Assembly: GCF_900659615.1 (NCBI RefSeq)
Contig: NZ_CAACUY010000017.1
Span: 26,950-90,949 of the forward strand
Source of the DNA: Actinomadura fibrosa
GTDB lineage: Bacteria; Actinomycetota; Actinomycetes; Streptosporangiales; Streptosporangiaceae
DNA length: 64,000 nucleotides
Reading direction: 5' to 3'
A program made the translations under genes and the position numbers. The notes below the pieces were generated by a model. It was not told the origin of the DNA. It was given only the letters and a program-made list of their open reading frames with translations, and searched no databases. This document shows positions 43,394-52,748 of this stretch, piece after piece; positions within the stretch are counted from its first letter, which is position 1, and every line of letters begins with the position of its first letter.

Positions 43394-43417
43394 CCCGGTG
43401 CAACCCCTATGTCTCCC

Positions 43418-43434
43418 GTTACGTACGTACGAAC
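43418..43434. promoter_or_regulatory. PadR autoregulatory palindrome candidate
   Basis: GTTACGTACGTACGAAC is a near-perfect 17-bp palindrome (one mismatched pair) with the core CGTACGTACG, 25-41 bp upstream of the PadR start. This is where an autorepressor would bind. Confidence 0.55.
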
Positions 43435-43573
43435 CTAGTCGCCCGCCCGCACCGAAACGGGCCGTCCGGTCCGCGGGAGCGGAAGGGGCGGCAGTCTCGG
43501 AAACGGTATGTGGTCGTCCGGTCACGCGTTAGATTCGGGTCTGCGGGTCTTCGGTTCGAGGACGGGAGGCGAG

Positions 43574-45439
43574 GTGCGCGCGGGAACGGAGATCAACGGT
43601 CGCTACCTGCTGATCAGCCGGCCCCTCCGCGGCGGGACCGGTGAGGTGTGGGTGGCTGAGGACCTGATGCTGGGCCGCCGGGTCGCCCTGAAGCGGGCGC
43701 TGCCCGGCGATGGGGCGATGAGCTCCGGCCGCCTGCGCGCCGAGGCCCGCGCGCTGGCACGGTTCAGCCACCCGCACGTCGTCGTGCTGTATGACACGGT
43801 GCACGTCGCCTCGGCGGCCGGGGACACCTGCTGGATGGTGATGGAGTACGTCCCCGGCGGCAGCCTGGACCGGCGCCCGCCGATCCCGCCGCGGGACGTG
43901 GCGCACATCGGCGCGCAGATCGCCGACGCGCTGGGGGCGCTGCACGCCGCGGGCATCGTCCACTGCGACGTCAAGCCCGGCAACATCGTGGTCACCGATG
44001 AGGGGACCGCCAAGCTCGCCGACTTCGGCGCCGCCTACCGCGTCCCCGGGAGCGACACCCTCACCCCGCGAGGGCCGATCAGCCACACTCCCGCCTACGC
44101 CGCTCCCGAAGTGCTGGACGGACGTCCCGAACCCGCCTCCGACACCTTCTCGCTCGGCGCCGCGCTCTGCGCCCTCGTCCTGGGCGGCCCGCCCCGACGG
44201 CCCGCAGCCGGGGGACCGGTCGACATCCCGGCCGGGACCGGGCCGCTGCGCGGCCTACTGGTCGCGATGCTGCGACAGGAACCCCACCGCCGCCCCGGCA
44301 TCGCCGATGTACAGCGAACCTTGCAACACCTGGCCCATCAGACCGCGGACGACGCCGACCCGCTTCCCGCCGACAGCCCGGTCCCACCGGACACTCGCAG
44401 CGATCCCCAGCCCAGCGGCGACGTCCGGTCCGGGCATGAGCGACGCGACCGGAGGCAGCGCCTGCGCAGCTGGTCCCAGCGTCATCGAAGGACGGTCACA
44501 GTCGTCACCGTGGCCGTTCTGATGATCACTCTGACGGCGCTGAGCGGCAGCGCATGGGACCGGCTGCGGCACCGCACCCAGCGCCCCGCGGCCGCTTCGT
44601 CGATCATCGCGGAGCCGCGCACCGCCGATCCCTGCGCCCTGGCCGACCCCGCGGCGCTCGGCCGCTTCGGCACCGCCGAGCTCGTCGACGACTACGGCAA
44701 CTTCGACCAGTGCGACGTCATGCTCACCTCGCGGCCGGCCGGCCTCGTGGACGTCAAGGTGGACCTCAACCGCGCGCCGGCACCCGAGTCCGGCGGCCCG
44801 GCCCGGCAGATCGGCAGGATCCGCCTGCACTCGCAGCGCCCGGACGGCCGCATGTGCAGGCGGACACTGCTGCTGCCGTCCAGCGACCCCGACACCTACG
44901 TCCTCATCCTCGTCCAGCAGCTCGGCCGCGCGGTCGCGCCCCTGTGCGCCATCGCCGACACCGCGGCCGCGAGCGCGATCGCGGTCCTGAACCGGGGACC
45001 GCTCGCCCGCCGTCCACCACCGCCGGCACGGTCACTGGCCATGCACAACCCCTGCACGCTCCTGAGCCCCCGAGCCCTGAACGCCGTGCCCGGCATCGAC
45101 GCCGGCCACCAGGACATCGGCTTCGGCAGCTGGTACTGCCGCTGGCGCAGCACCACCGAGGACCTCCAGGTGGTGTTCCGCTTCGACCGCGGCGAACCCC
45201 TCACCGCCAGCGACGGCGCCATCGTCCAGCTCGACCGGCACCAGGCCTTCGTCGAGCCCGACGGCAACGGTCCGAAATCCTGCCTGACACGAGTGGTCTA
45301 CCGCACCTACATCGACCGGAACGGCCGCGAAGCGATCGAGATGCTGCACCTGACCGTCAAAGGCGCCCGCCCCACCACCTGGCTCTGCACCACCGCCACC
45401 GACCTCGCCCGCGCCGCCACGACCGCCCTGCCCCCGTGA
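43574..45439 (+). CDS. Membrane Ser/Thr protein kinase with two extracellular DUF3558-like domains
   Basis: A 621-residue PknB-type kinase. The ATP lysine is Lys40 (VALKRAL), the catalytic loop is HCDVKPGN at 130-137 (Asp132; Cys replaces the usual Arg of HRD), DFG is at 150-152 and YAAPEV at 175-180. One membrane helix spans about 307-325. Outside the cell two related cysteine-containing repeats follow, DPCALADPAALGRF... and NPCTLLSPRALNAV..., like DUF3558. It probably senses something at the wall and phosphorylates cytoplasmic proteins. GTG 43574 follows GGGAGGCGAG. No partner phosphatase is nearby. Confidence 0.85.
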   Translation: MRAGTEINGRYLLISRPLRGGTGEVWVAEDLMLGRRVALKRALPGDGAMSSGRLRAEARALARFSHPHVVVLYDTVHVASAAGDTCWMVMEYVPGGSLDRRPPIPPRDVAHIGAQIADALGALHAAGIVHCDVKPGNIVVTDEGTAKLADFGAAYRVPGSDTLTPRGPISHTPAYAAPEVLDGRPEPASDTFSLGAALCALVLGGPPRRPAAGGPVDIPAGTGPLRGLLVAMLRQEPHRRPGIADVQRTLQHLAHQTADDADPLPADSPVPPDTRSDPQPSGDVRSGHERRDRRQRLRSWSQRHRRTVTVVTVAVLMITLTALSGSAWDRLRHRTQRPAAASSIIAEPRTADPCALADPAALGRFGTAELVDDYGNFDQCDVMLTSRPAGLVDVKVDLNRAPAPESGGPARQIGRIRLHSQRPDGRMCRRTLLLPSSDPDTYVLILVQQLGRAVAPLCAIADTAAASAIAVLNRGPLARRPPPPARSLAMHNPCTLLSPRALNAVPGIDAGHQDIGFGSWYCRWRSTTEDLQVVFRFDRGEPLTASDGAIVQLDRHQAFVEPDGNGPKSCLTRVVYRTYIDRNGREAIEMLHLTVKGARPTTWLCTTATDLARAATTALPP

Positions 45440-45657
45440 CGCCCGCCCTCCACACCCGGGCCAACGCCCGATGCCCGCGACGTTCGCCACTGGTGAAGCG
45501 CCATGCGACCGGTGCTGCGAGCCCCCGGATCAGCCGCCCGACGGCTCGTCCCACCGGCTAGGGACGGACGCCGTCTCAAGATCACAAAGGACTTGCCGAG
45601 CTATATGCTGACCCGCGCGACTTCGCCTAGCAGGATCGAACAGGGTGACGGGACAGG
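45440..45657. other. Intergenic region
   Basis: This gap between the kinase gene and the small membrane protein gene holds no recognisable gene or clear hairpin. The promoter of the small gene should be in its last 100 bp, which are less GC-rich. Confidence 0.4.
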
Positions 45658-46080
45658 ATGCCGACTCACGAGTGGACCATGGCCGGTGATGACCACGGCT
45701 CGCGCCGGCGTCCCAGGTGGAAGACCTACTTGATCGTCGCCTTGGGTTCGGCGCTGCTGCTGGGAGTGCTCGCCGTGCTCTACCTGGACGGGGGGCGAGG
45801 AGGGAGCGCCCCGTCCCTCGGCGCGAAGAGCTACCGCGCCGACGTCGACTGCCAGGTGAACACCAGCGGATCGCAGGGCACGGTGACGATCAACGGAACG
45901 ATCACGGGGGACGCGACGCGCTACTCGGTCACCGTCGAGGTCGTGGACGCCGCCTCGGACCGGCGGATCGGCCGCCGGACGTTCGAGGTCCGAGGCGCGA
46001 ACACCTTCGGCGGAACCACCGCGGCGCAGGCTCCGATCGGATCCGGGGGCATCAATTGCAAGATCGTCAAGGTCGCCTGA
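45658..46080 (+). CDS. Small single-pass membrane protein, unknown function
   Basis: A 140-residue protein (alternative start ATG 45679). A basic stretch SRRRPRW precedes one membrane helix, LIVALGSALLLGVLAVLYL (about 25-43). The outer part is a small beta-rich domain with two cysteines (VDCQVN and GINCKIVKV) that may form a disulfide. I do not recognise the family. It lies downstream of the kinase on the same strand but 218 bp away, so it may be a separate unit. Confidence 0.6.
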   Translation: MPTHEWTMAGDDHGSRRRPRWKTYLIVALGSALLLGVLAVLYLDGGRGGSAPSLGAKSYRADVDCQVNTSGSQGTVTINGTITGDATRYSVTVEVVDAASDRRIGRRTFEVRGANTFGGTTAAQAPIGSGGINCKIVKVA

Positions 46081-46123
46081 GACGCGCCGCCGTCCGGCAT
46101 CGAGGCCCGCACCATGCGGATGG

Positions 46124-46696
46124 TCAGCTGTAGAAGGTGACCAGGTCGAAGTCGTCTTCAGCGGACATGCACCAGTCCAGCCAGCCGCTCACCTGCCGGA
46201 TCGCGGCGACCACCTGCGGGTCGTCGATCGTCGACAGGTCCGCGGCGCGCAGCTCCTCGGCGCGCTGGGGCATCGCGGCGCGCGGCACGTGGCCGATGCC
46301 TGGGAAGTCGTCGATGGGCGGCAGGGACACCGGGGGTCCCGAGAAGACCAGGCCGAGTAGATCGAACCGGCCGCCGGCGCGGGTGAGCTCCTCCTGCACA
46401 CGGTCGAACCAGCCGAACCGCATCGAGGCCCACTGGTCGCTGTCGAGAAGTGCGCCGAACCGCATGCACAGAGCTTCGAGGGTGTAGCCGTAGACGGCAC
46501 CCTGGTCGCCGTCGACGTCGCTGAGATCCTCGGCGTAGAAGAGCCGCCGCATCGACTGGGGGGTGGGGGCGAGCTCGTCTCCGGTGCAGTACAGGTCCTC
46601 CAGCCAGGCCAGGAACTCCGCCGGGTCGGCGGTGAACGCGTGCGGTGTGCGCAGGTGCTCGACGTTCACCGCGTACGGCATCAGCATGTAGCTCAA
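46124..46696 (-). CDS. Conserved hypothetical protein (DUF7691-like)
   Basis: A 190-residue soluble protein. It starts at TTG 46696, which has GGAGGTGG nine bases ahead; ATG 46687 is the alternative. The sequence SYMLMPYAVNVEHLRT and the acidic, aromatic-rich body (CMSAEDDFDLVTFYS at the end) resemble a family of uncharacterised actinobacterial proteins. There are no membrane helices and no catalytic motif I can name. It is convergent with the small membrane protein gene. Confidence 0.6.
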   Translation of the reverse strand: MSYMLMPYAVNVEHLRTPHAFTADPAEFLAWLEDLYCTGDELAPTPQSMRRLFYAEDLSDVDGDQGAVYGYTLEALCMRFGALLDSDQWASMRFGWFDRVQEELTRAGGRFDLLGLVFSGPPVSLPPIDDFPGIGHVPRAAMPQRAEELRAADLSTIDDPQVVAAIRQVSGWLDWCMSAEDDFDLVTFYS

Positions 46697-46846
46697 CCTG
46701 ACCCACCTCCGGCTGCCGTGGCTCGCTTCCTGTCCGCACTATGGCACCCGGCACCGACGCTTCAGGCGCTCGCGACCCCGGCGGCGATGCTCGGCCGGTG
46801 TGACCAGCGCGCTCGGAGGTGAGCGCGCTGGTCGTCGCCGTTCGGT

Positions 46847-47080
46847 CTACACGTCCTCGCAGACGTTGCCGAAGGTCGGGTTCAGGGCACCGACGACCGT
46901 GATGGTGTTCCCGCAGGCGTTGACCGGCACGTCGACCGGGGCCTGGACGAGGTTGCCGGACACGATGCCTGGCGAGTTCTTCACCTCGACGTCGACATCG
47001 GCGCCGGCGGGGACGGTCGTGGTGGCGACCGCCGCGGCGGCGGCTCCCATCATGATCATGGCCTGGACGATCCTGCGCAT
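46847..47080 (-). CDS. Short chaplin
   Basis: A 77-residue secreted protein: a signal peptide (RRIVQAMIMMGAAAAAVATTTVPAGA) and one chaplin domain (NSPGIVSGNLVQAPVDVPVN-CGNTITVVGALNPTFGN-C). Cys56 and Cys74 form the usual disulfide. Chaplins are amyloid-forming surfactants that coat aerial hyphae and spores. This short type has no sortase signal or membrane anchor, so it would be freely secreted. It is a single-gene unit. Confidence 0.9.
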   Translation of the reverse strand: MRRIVQAMIMMGAAAAAVATTTVPAGADVDVEVKNSPGIVSGNLVQAPVDVPVNACGNTITVVGALNPTFGNVCEDV

Positions 47081-47282
47081 GGGGGGTTCCTCTCTTGGCC
47101 CCGGCTTGCCCGGGACTCACAGTATCTGGGTGGCTGCGAACAGTTATCACCGCTGATTGGGTTGTTGTTACGTGGTGGCAGCGGCGTTCCCGGTGTCCGG
47201 GACGGGCGGTTGCCTCTGGCGTCCGCCGGGTGTCACGGCAACGGGAGACGGAACGGTCGGCCGGGACCGGTGGCGCTCCTAG

Positions 47283-48521
47283 TCAGGTGTTCGCGGTCGC
47301 AGGTGCGGGGAGCAGCCGGTGGGCGCGGATGGCGAGTTCCATCTCGAACCGCCATGCGGGGTCATGGAGCTGGTCTCCGAAGAGCTCGTCCAGGCGGCGC
47401 ATGCGGTAGCGGACGGTCTGGGGGTGCAGATGGAGCCGGGCGGCGGCCTGCGCCTGGGAGCCGGTGCTCAGCCAGGCCAGGAGGGTTTCGAGGAGCCTCC
47501 GGCGTGGTTCGGGTGCGAGCCCTTCCAGTGCGGCCATGCGGTGTTCCACGAGCCGGCGTGCCAGGTGCTCGTCGTTGAGCAGGAGCAGGGTGGAGAGGTG
47601 CTCGTCGCAGCGGACGTGGTCGGCGCCGGGGAAGGTCCCCTGACGGAGAAGTGACAGGGCCTGCTCGGCGGTGCGCAGCGATTGCGTCGCCTCGGCCACG
47701 CTCACCCGGGTGCCGACGGCGAAGCGCGTCCCCTGGAGCCCGCGGCGCAGCCGGTCGATCCGGCCTGGACGGTCCGGTTCAGGGAGGATCAGCCGGGGTT
47801 CGGGGTGGCGGAGGTCGCTGAGCACGTCGGGGTCGAGGGCCGGTGACAGGCGCTCGCCGGCCTCCCACGTCCGGTCGAGGACGACGCAGGCGATCGTACG
47901 CGGGACGGTCCACCGCGCCGCGTGCGCCGCCCGCGGCAAGACGCCCGGGTCGAGGGTCCCGCGCTCGGCCAGGATGACTCGCAGCAGGCGTCGCCGGTTC
48001 GCGTGCAGCGTGTCGGTGGTGTCTTCGGACAGCTCCCGGTAGGAGGCGAGCGCATGGCCGGCGAGCTCTTCGGCGGACGCGAGGACCGCCTCGGTGACGC
48101 ACTGGAGCTGGCCGGCGGTCGCCCCGGACCGCCGGACGGCCTCGGCCAGCCGGCGCCAGGCGAAGCGTGCGCCGGCCTGGTAGGCGCTTTGCAGGAGGGC
48201 GGGGCCGACGCCGTGCAGGTAGGCGCTCCGTCCCAGGACGCGGTGCATCCTCGCCCGGTCCTCAGGGGATCTTCCCGGGTCCGCGATGTTCCTGACGAAC
48301 GCGCGCAGCCTCCGGTCGATGGGGGGCGGGTCGTCGCGACCGGGGGAGTGCGGCGAGGTCCGGGCGATGTCCGGGATCGACCGCCAGACGTCCTCCAGGA
48401 CCCTCTCCGGCAGATCCGGCAGCCGGGACTGGAAGTACAGCGCGAGCGACTGACCTCCGAGGCCACCGGCGGTCTCGGCAGAGGGTGAGGGTGCCGATGC
48501 CGTAGGGAGGGAATCGTTCAT
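47283..48521 (-). CDS. PucR/CdaR-type transcriptional regulator
   Basis: A 412-residue regulator. Its C-terminus has the PucR helix-turn-helix, RRRLLETLLAWLSTGSQAQAAARLHLHPQTVRYRMRRLDELFG. The middle resembles the GGDEF-like/CdaR ligand region (VGTRVSVAEATQSLRTAEQALSLL), and the N-terminal 200 residues are helical (RsbR/PucR-type sensor). It lies 12 bp after a TetR gene on the same strand, so the two regulators are co-transcribed. No target genes are obvious from the neighbours. Confidence 0.87.
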   Translation of the reverse strand: MNDSLPTASAPSPSAETAGGLGGQSLALYFQSRLPDLPERVLEDVWRSIPDIARTSPHSPGRDDPPPIDRRLRAFVRNIADPGRSPEDRARMHRVLGRSAYLHGVGPALLQSAYQAGARFAWRRLAEAVRRSGATAGQLQCVTEAVLASAEELAGHALASYRELSEDTTDTLHANRRRLLRVILAERGTLDPGVLPRAAHAARWTVPRTIACVVLDRTWEAGERLSPALDPDVLSDLRHPEPRLILPEPDRPGRIDRLRRGLQGTRFAVGTRVSVAEATQSLRTAEQALSLLRQGTFPGADHVRCDEHLSTLLLLNDEHLARRLVEHRMAALEGLAPEPRRRLLETLLAWLSTGSQAQAAARLHLHPQTVRYRMRRLDELFGDQLHDPAWRFEMELAIRAHRLLPAPATANT

Positions 48522-48533
48522 CCGCCGTGCTCC

Positions 48534-49145
48534 TTACCGCGCCGCGATGGACGGACCTATCGCCCCGATGACGGCGGACACCGTCCGCACCAGCCGGTCG
48601 GCGAGCCCTTCGGTGTCGAGGGGGTCGTCGCCTTCCACGATCCAGGTGTTGATCAGCGCCGCCCAGCCGCCGGTGAGGAAGGCCGCGAGATCCTCGGCCT
48701 CCTGCGGCGCCAGCTGCTCGCCCCAGAGGAGCCGGACGGCCTGCCGGTTGTGCGGCAGGAAGAAGACGGTCAGCGCCCGGTTGACCCCGAAGGCGCAGGA
48801 GCTGGTCAGGATCGCCCGGTAGAACGGCCGGTGCTCCCCGAAGTGCCCGACCACGGCCGCCGCCACCGCGTGCGGGTCGGAGGTGCCCGGCAGGTCGGCC
48901 AGTCCGGGCAGCAGCTCCCGGCGCAGCAGGTCGAGCGCGGCCTCCAGCAGCAGCTCGTCGCGGCCGCCGAACTGCTGGTACACCACCTGCCGGCTCACGT
49001 CCGCGGCCTCGGCGATCTCCGAGAGCGGGACGGCCGCCGTCCCGCGCGCCGACACCAGGTCGATCGCGGCGCGGACGAGGGAGGCCCTCGACCGGCGGAC
49101 CCGGCGGTCCAGAACGGGGGCGGTCGGCATCGGCTCGGCTTTCAC
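48534..49145 (-). CDS. TetR-family transcriptional regulator
   Basis: A 203-residue TetR regulator with RAAIDLVSARGTAAVPLSEIAEAADVSRQVVYQQFGGRDELL as DNA-binding domain. GTG 49145 is the chosen start; a TTG at 49163 lies within the inverted repeat and ATG 49130 is possible. The C-terminal domain (AFLTGGWAALINTWI) is of the TetR_C type that binds lipophilic ligands. It is divergent from the carboxylesterase across an AT-rich operator and heads an operon with the PucR-type regulator. Confidence 0.85.
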   Translation of the reverse strand: MKAEPMPTAPVLDRRVRRSRASLVRAAIDLVSARGTAAVPLSEIAEAADVSRQVVYQQFGGRDELLLEAALDLLRRELLPGLADLPGTSDPHAVAAAVVGHFGEHRPFYRAILTSSCAFGVNRALTVFFLPHNRQAVRLLWGEQLAPQEAEDLAAFLTGGWAALINTWIVEGDDPLDTEGLADRLVRTVSAVIGAIGPSIAAR

Positions 49146-49156
49146 GCCGACGATAG

Positions 49157-49190
49157 TGGACAAGTGTTAATAAAAAAGCAAGTGTCCATT
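49157..49190. promoter_or_regulatory. AT-rich operator region between TetR and carboxylesterase genes
   Basis: TGGACA (49157-49162) and TGTCCA (49183-49188) are inverted arms, and CAAGTGT occurs twice (from 49161 and 49179). The left part, TGGACAAGTGTTAA, resembles TGAACAAGTGTTTAAC seen before two other TetR-controlled genes. The AT-rich centre stands out from the surroundings and could include a -10 element. Confidence 0.5.
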
Positions 49191-49323
49191 CAAGGTGCCA
49201 GGTCAGGCCGGTCGACTGTCGTGAACGCGACAACCCGGACGCCTCCGGTACTCGGATCCGCGCGTGGTCGCCCGTCCCGGGGGCCGCCTATGGTCGGCGG
49301 ACCCGTGGACCAGGAGAGTGATC

Positions 49324-50958
<1,635 letters not shown>

Positions 50959-51145
50959 GCCGGTCTCCCGGAGACGGGACGCTGAACACCGACCGGGGCC
51001 CCGGAGGTCCGTGCCGGTGGGTGATTTCACCGATGCCCGCAGGCGGGGGCAGTGCCTACGGTGGCGATCCCCGACCGGAAATCGGCTCGATCGTGAGCTC
51101 CCACTTCCACCCCCCGGCGCGGAACGCGCAGGAAAGAGGCACTCG

Positions 51146-51826
51146 ATGACCCTCTCCAAGCGGACGACTCCCTCCACGTACCTGCGGCGGCTGACGGCGG
51201 TCGCGGTCGCCGGCGCCGCCGGCGCCGCGGGCCTGACCGCCGCCTCCGGCGTCACGACCGCCGCGTCCGCGGCGTGCTCCGACGTCGACGTCGTGTTCGC
51301 CCGCGGCAGCGGCGAGCTCCCCGGCCTCGGCATCGTCGGGACCCCGCTGGTCAGCGCGATCAAGGCCGATCTGCCGGGCAGGTCCGTCAGCTCGTACGCG
51401 GTGAACTACGCCGCCGACCTCGCGCAGACCAGCGCCGGCCCCGGGGCGACCGACATGAGCAACCACGTCAGGTCCGTCGCCGCGTCCTGCCCCAACACGG
51501 TGTTCGTCCTGGGCGGGTACTCGCAGGGCGCGAGCGTCACCGACATCGCCATCGGCATCCCGACCCTGCTCGGGGTCGGCGGCACCATTCCCACGAACCT
51601 GGCGCCGCGCGTCAAGGCCGTGGTGGTGTACGGCAACCCGCTCCGCCTGTACGGGCAGACCATCAACAGCGCCAGCCGGCTGTACGGGTCGAAGGCCAAG
51701 GAGTTCTGCAACCTCGGCGACCCGGTCTGCGCCAACGGCGTCGACATCAGCGCGCACCTCACCTACCCGATCAACGGGACCGTCCCGCAGGGCGCCCAGT
51801 TCGCCGCCGACAGGGTGAAGGCCTGA
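51146..51826 (+). CDS. Secreted cutinase
   Basis: A 226-residue cutinase. A signal peptide of about 43 residues precedes the mature enzyme, which begins ACSDVDVVFARGSGE. The triad is Ser126 (GGYSQGAS), Asp192 (GDPVC) and His204 (SAHLTYP); disulfides Cys44-Cys115 and Cys188-Cys195 match the family. It hydrolyses plant cutin, other polyesters or lipids outside the cell. It is single-gene, ending at a strong hairpin. Confidence 0.93.
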   Translation: MTLSKRTTPSTYLRRLTAVAVAGAAGAAGLTAASGVTTAASAACSDVDVVFARGSGELPGLGIVGTPLVSAIKADLPGRSVSSYAVNYAADLAQTSAGPGATDMSNHVRSVAASCPNTVFVLGGYSQGASVTDIAIGIPTLLGVGGTIPTNLAPRVKAVVVYGNPLRLYGQTINSASRLYGSKAKEFCNLGDPVCANGVDISAHLTYPINGTVPQGAQFAADRVKA

Positions 51827-51865
51827 GCCGGTCCGGCGGGCTGAAGCCCCCCTGACCAGCCGCGA

Positions 51866-51900
51866 CGCCCGCCGACCAGGTCCCCCGTGGTCGGCGGGCG
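51866..51900. terminator. Hairpin terminator after cutinase gene
   Basis: A perfect 13-bp stem (51866-51878 with 51888-51900; arm CGCCCGCCGACCA) and a 9-base loop, 39 bp after the cutinase stop. No T-tract follows, as is common for actinobacterial terminators. Confidence 0.8.
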
Positions 51901-51938
51901 CGTGGACTGGGTGAGCAAGTACTGTCACGCATCGCACT

Positions 51939-51962
51939 TACATCGCTACGCACGGTGATGTA
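51939..51962. promoter_or_regulatory. TACATC/GATGTA inverted repeat in promoter
   Basis: Perfect 6-bp arms (51939-51944 and 51957-51962), extended imperfectly outward, just 11 bp before the start of the small exported protein gene. Sites of the TACA...TGTA kind are used by BlaI/CopY-type repressors, so a stress or metal response is possible. Confidence 0.5.
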
Positions 51963-51973
51963 GTGTTCGTGCT

Positions 51974-52363
51974 GTGCGAGAGGTCTGGCTCCAGCAGGGA
52001 CCCGCCCGGTCATGGCCCCGGGTGCTGTTCGTCCTGCTGGCGCTGGTCACCGCGCTGACCATGCACGCGGACGTCACCGCGGCCGTCGAGCCGGGCGGGA
52101 CGGTGAACGTTCATTCCGTCTCGCCGGGCTGCGGCGACGAGGACGACGACCTCAGCGGCCGGAGCGACCCGTCCGCGGTCCGTCCGGGCAGCGCCGTGCC
52201 GGGGCGCCCCGCCAGTGTCCGGCTTCCCCGCACGTTCACCCGCGAGTTCACCCCCGTCCTGCCGCGGCCGGCCCTCGTGCCGCGCGCGACCACCCCGGTC
52301 GCCGCGGACGGCCGCGCGCCCGGCGCCGGCGTCCTCATCGCCCTGCGCGTCTCCCGTACGTGA
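51974..52363 (+). CDS. Small exported protein, unknown function
   Basis: A 129-residue protein with one N-terminal hydrophobic stretch (RVLFVLLALVTALTMHA, residues about 16-32) and a soluble, proline/arginine-rich remainder (RPASVRLPRTFTREFTP). The layout resembles small uncharacterised actinobacterial membrane proteins; I cannot name the family firmly. A GTG start is used directly after an inverted repeat, leaving a very short or no leader on the mRNA. No catalytic motif is visible. Confidence 0.5.
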   Translation: MREVWLQQGPARSWPRVLFVLLALVTALTMHADVTAAVEPGGTVNVHSVSPGCGDEDDDLSGRSDPSAVRPGSAVPGRPASVRLPRTFTREFTPVLPRPALVPRATTPVAADGRAPGAGVLIALRVSRT

Positions 52364-52440
52364 TCGTTCTCCCGCGGCCGGCCCGTCCCGGGCCGTCCGC
52401 ACGCGCATCCACACACGCATAGGACGATGCGGAGGACGCC

Positions 52441-52665
52441 ATGCGCGTCGAGGACGTTCACACCAGCAGCCAGCGATGGCGTTTCTACTGCCAGCGCTGC
52501 GTCTGGACCTGGGAGCAGATGTTCGAGGCACACCAGAGCGGCACCCATACCACCTGGTATCACTACGGGTTGCCCAGCCAGCCGCCGTGGATCGAGCCGG
52601 GATGCCCCGCCTGCGGGGCGTCCGCCAAGGCGTTCCCCGGCGGCGCGCAGGTCTCGCCGCCCTAA
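52441..52665 (+). CDS. Small zinc-ribbon-like protein
   Basis: A 74-residue protein with FYCQRC (CxxC) near the N-terminus and GCPACG (CxxC) near the C-terminus, a spacing that could hold one zinc ion. In between are many aromatic and histidine residues (HTTWYHYGLPSQPPW). ATG 52441 follows CGGAGGACG, a strong ribosome-binding site, which supports that it is real. The function is unknown; a nucleic-acid or protein-binding role would be typical. Confidence 0.65.
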   Translation: MRVEDVHTSSQRWRFYCQRCVWTWEQMFEAHQSGTHTTWYHYGLPSQPPWIEPGCPACGASAKAFPGGAQVSPP

Positions 52666-52706
52666 CCGCCGCCGGACCCGTCTCGAAGGCCGCGCGCGGC
52701 TGGATC

Positions 52707-52725
52707 CTCGGCCGCGCCGGCCGAG
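52707..52725. terminator. Short hairpin between convergent genes
   Basis: CTCGGCC (52707-52713) pairs with GGCCGAG (52719-52725) around GCGCC, midway between the zinc-ribbon gene end (52665) and the end of the opposing gene (52749). Confidence 0.5.
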
Positions 52726-52748
52726 CCGGTGCCGCGCACCCGGGCGGG

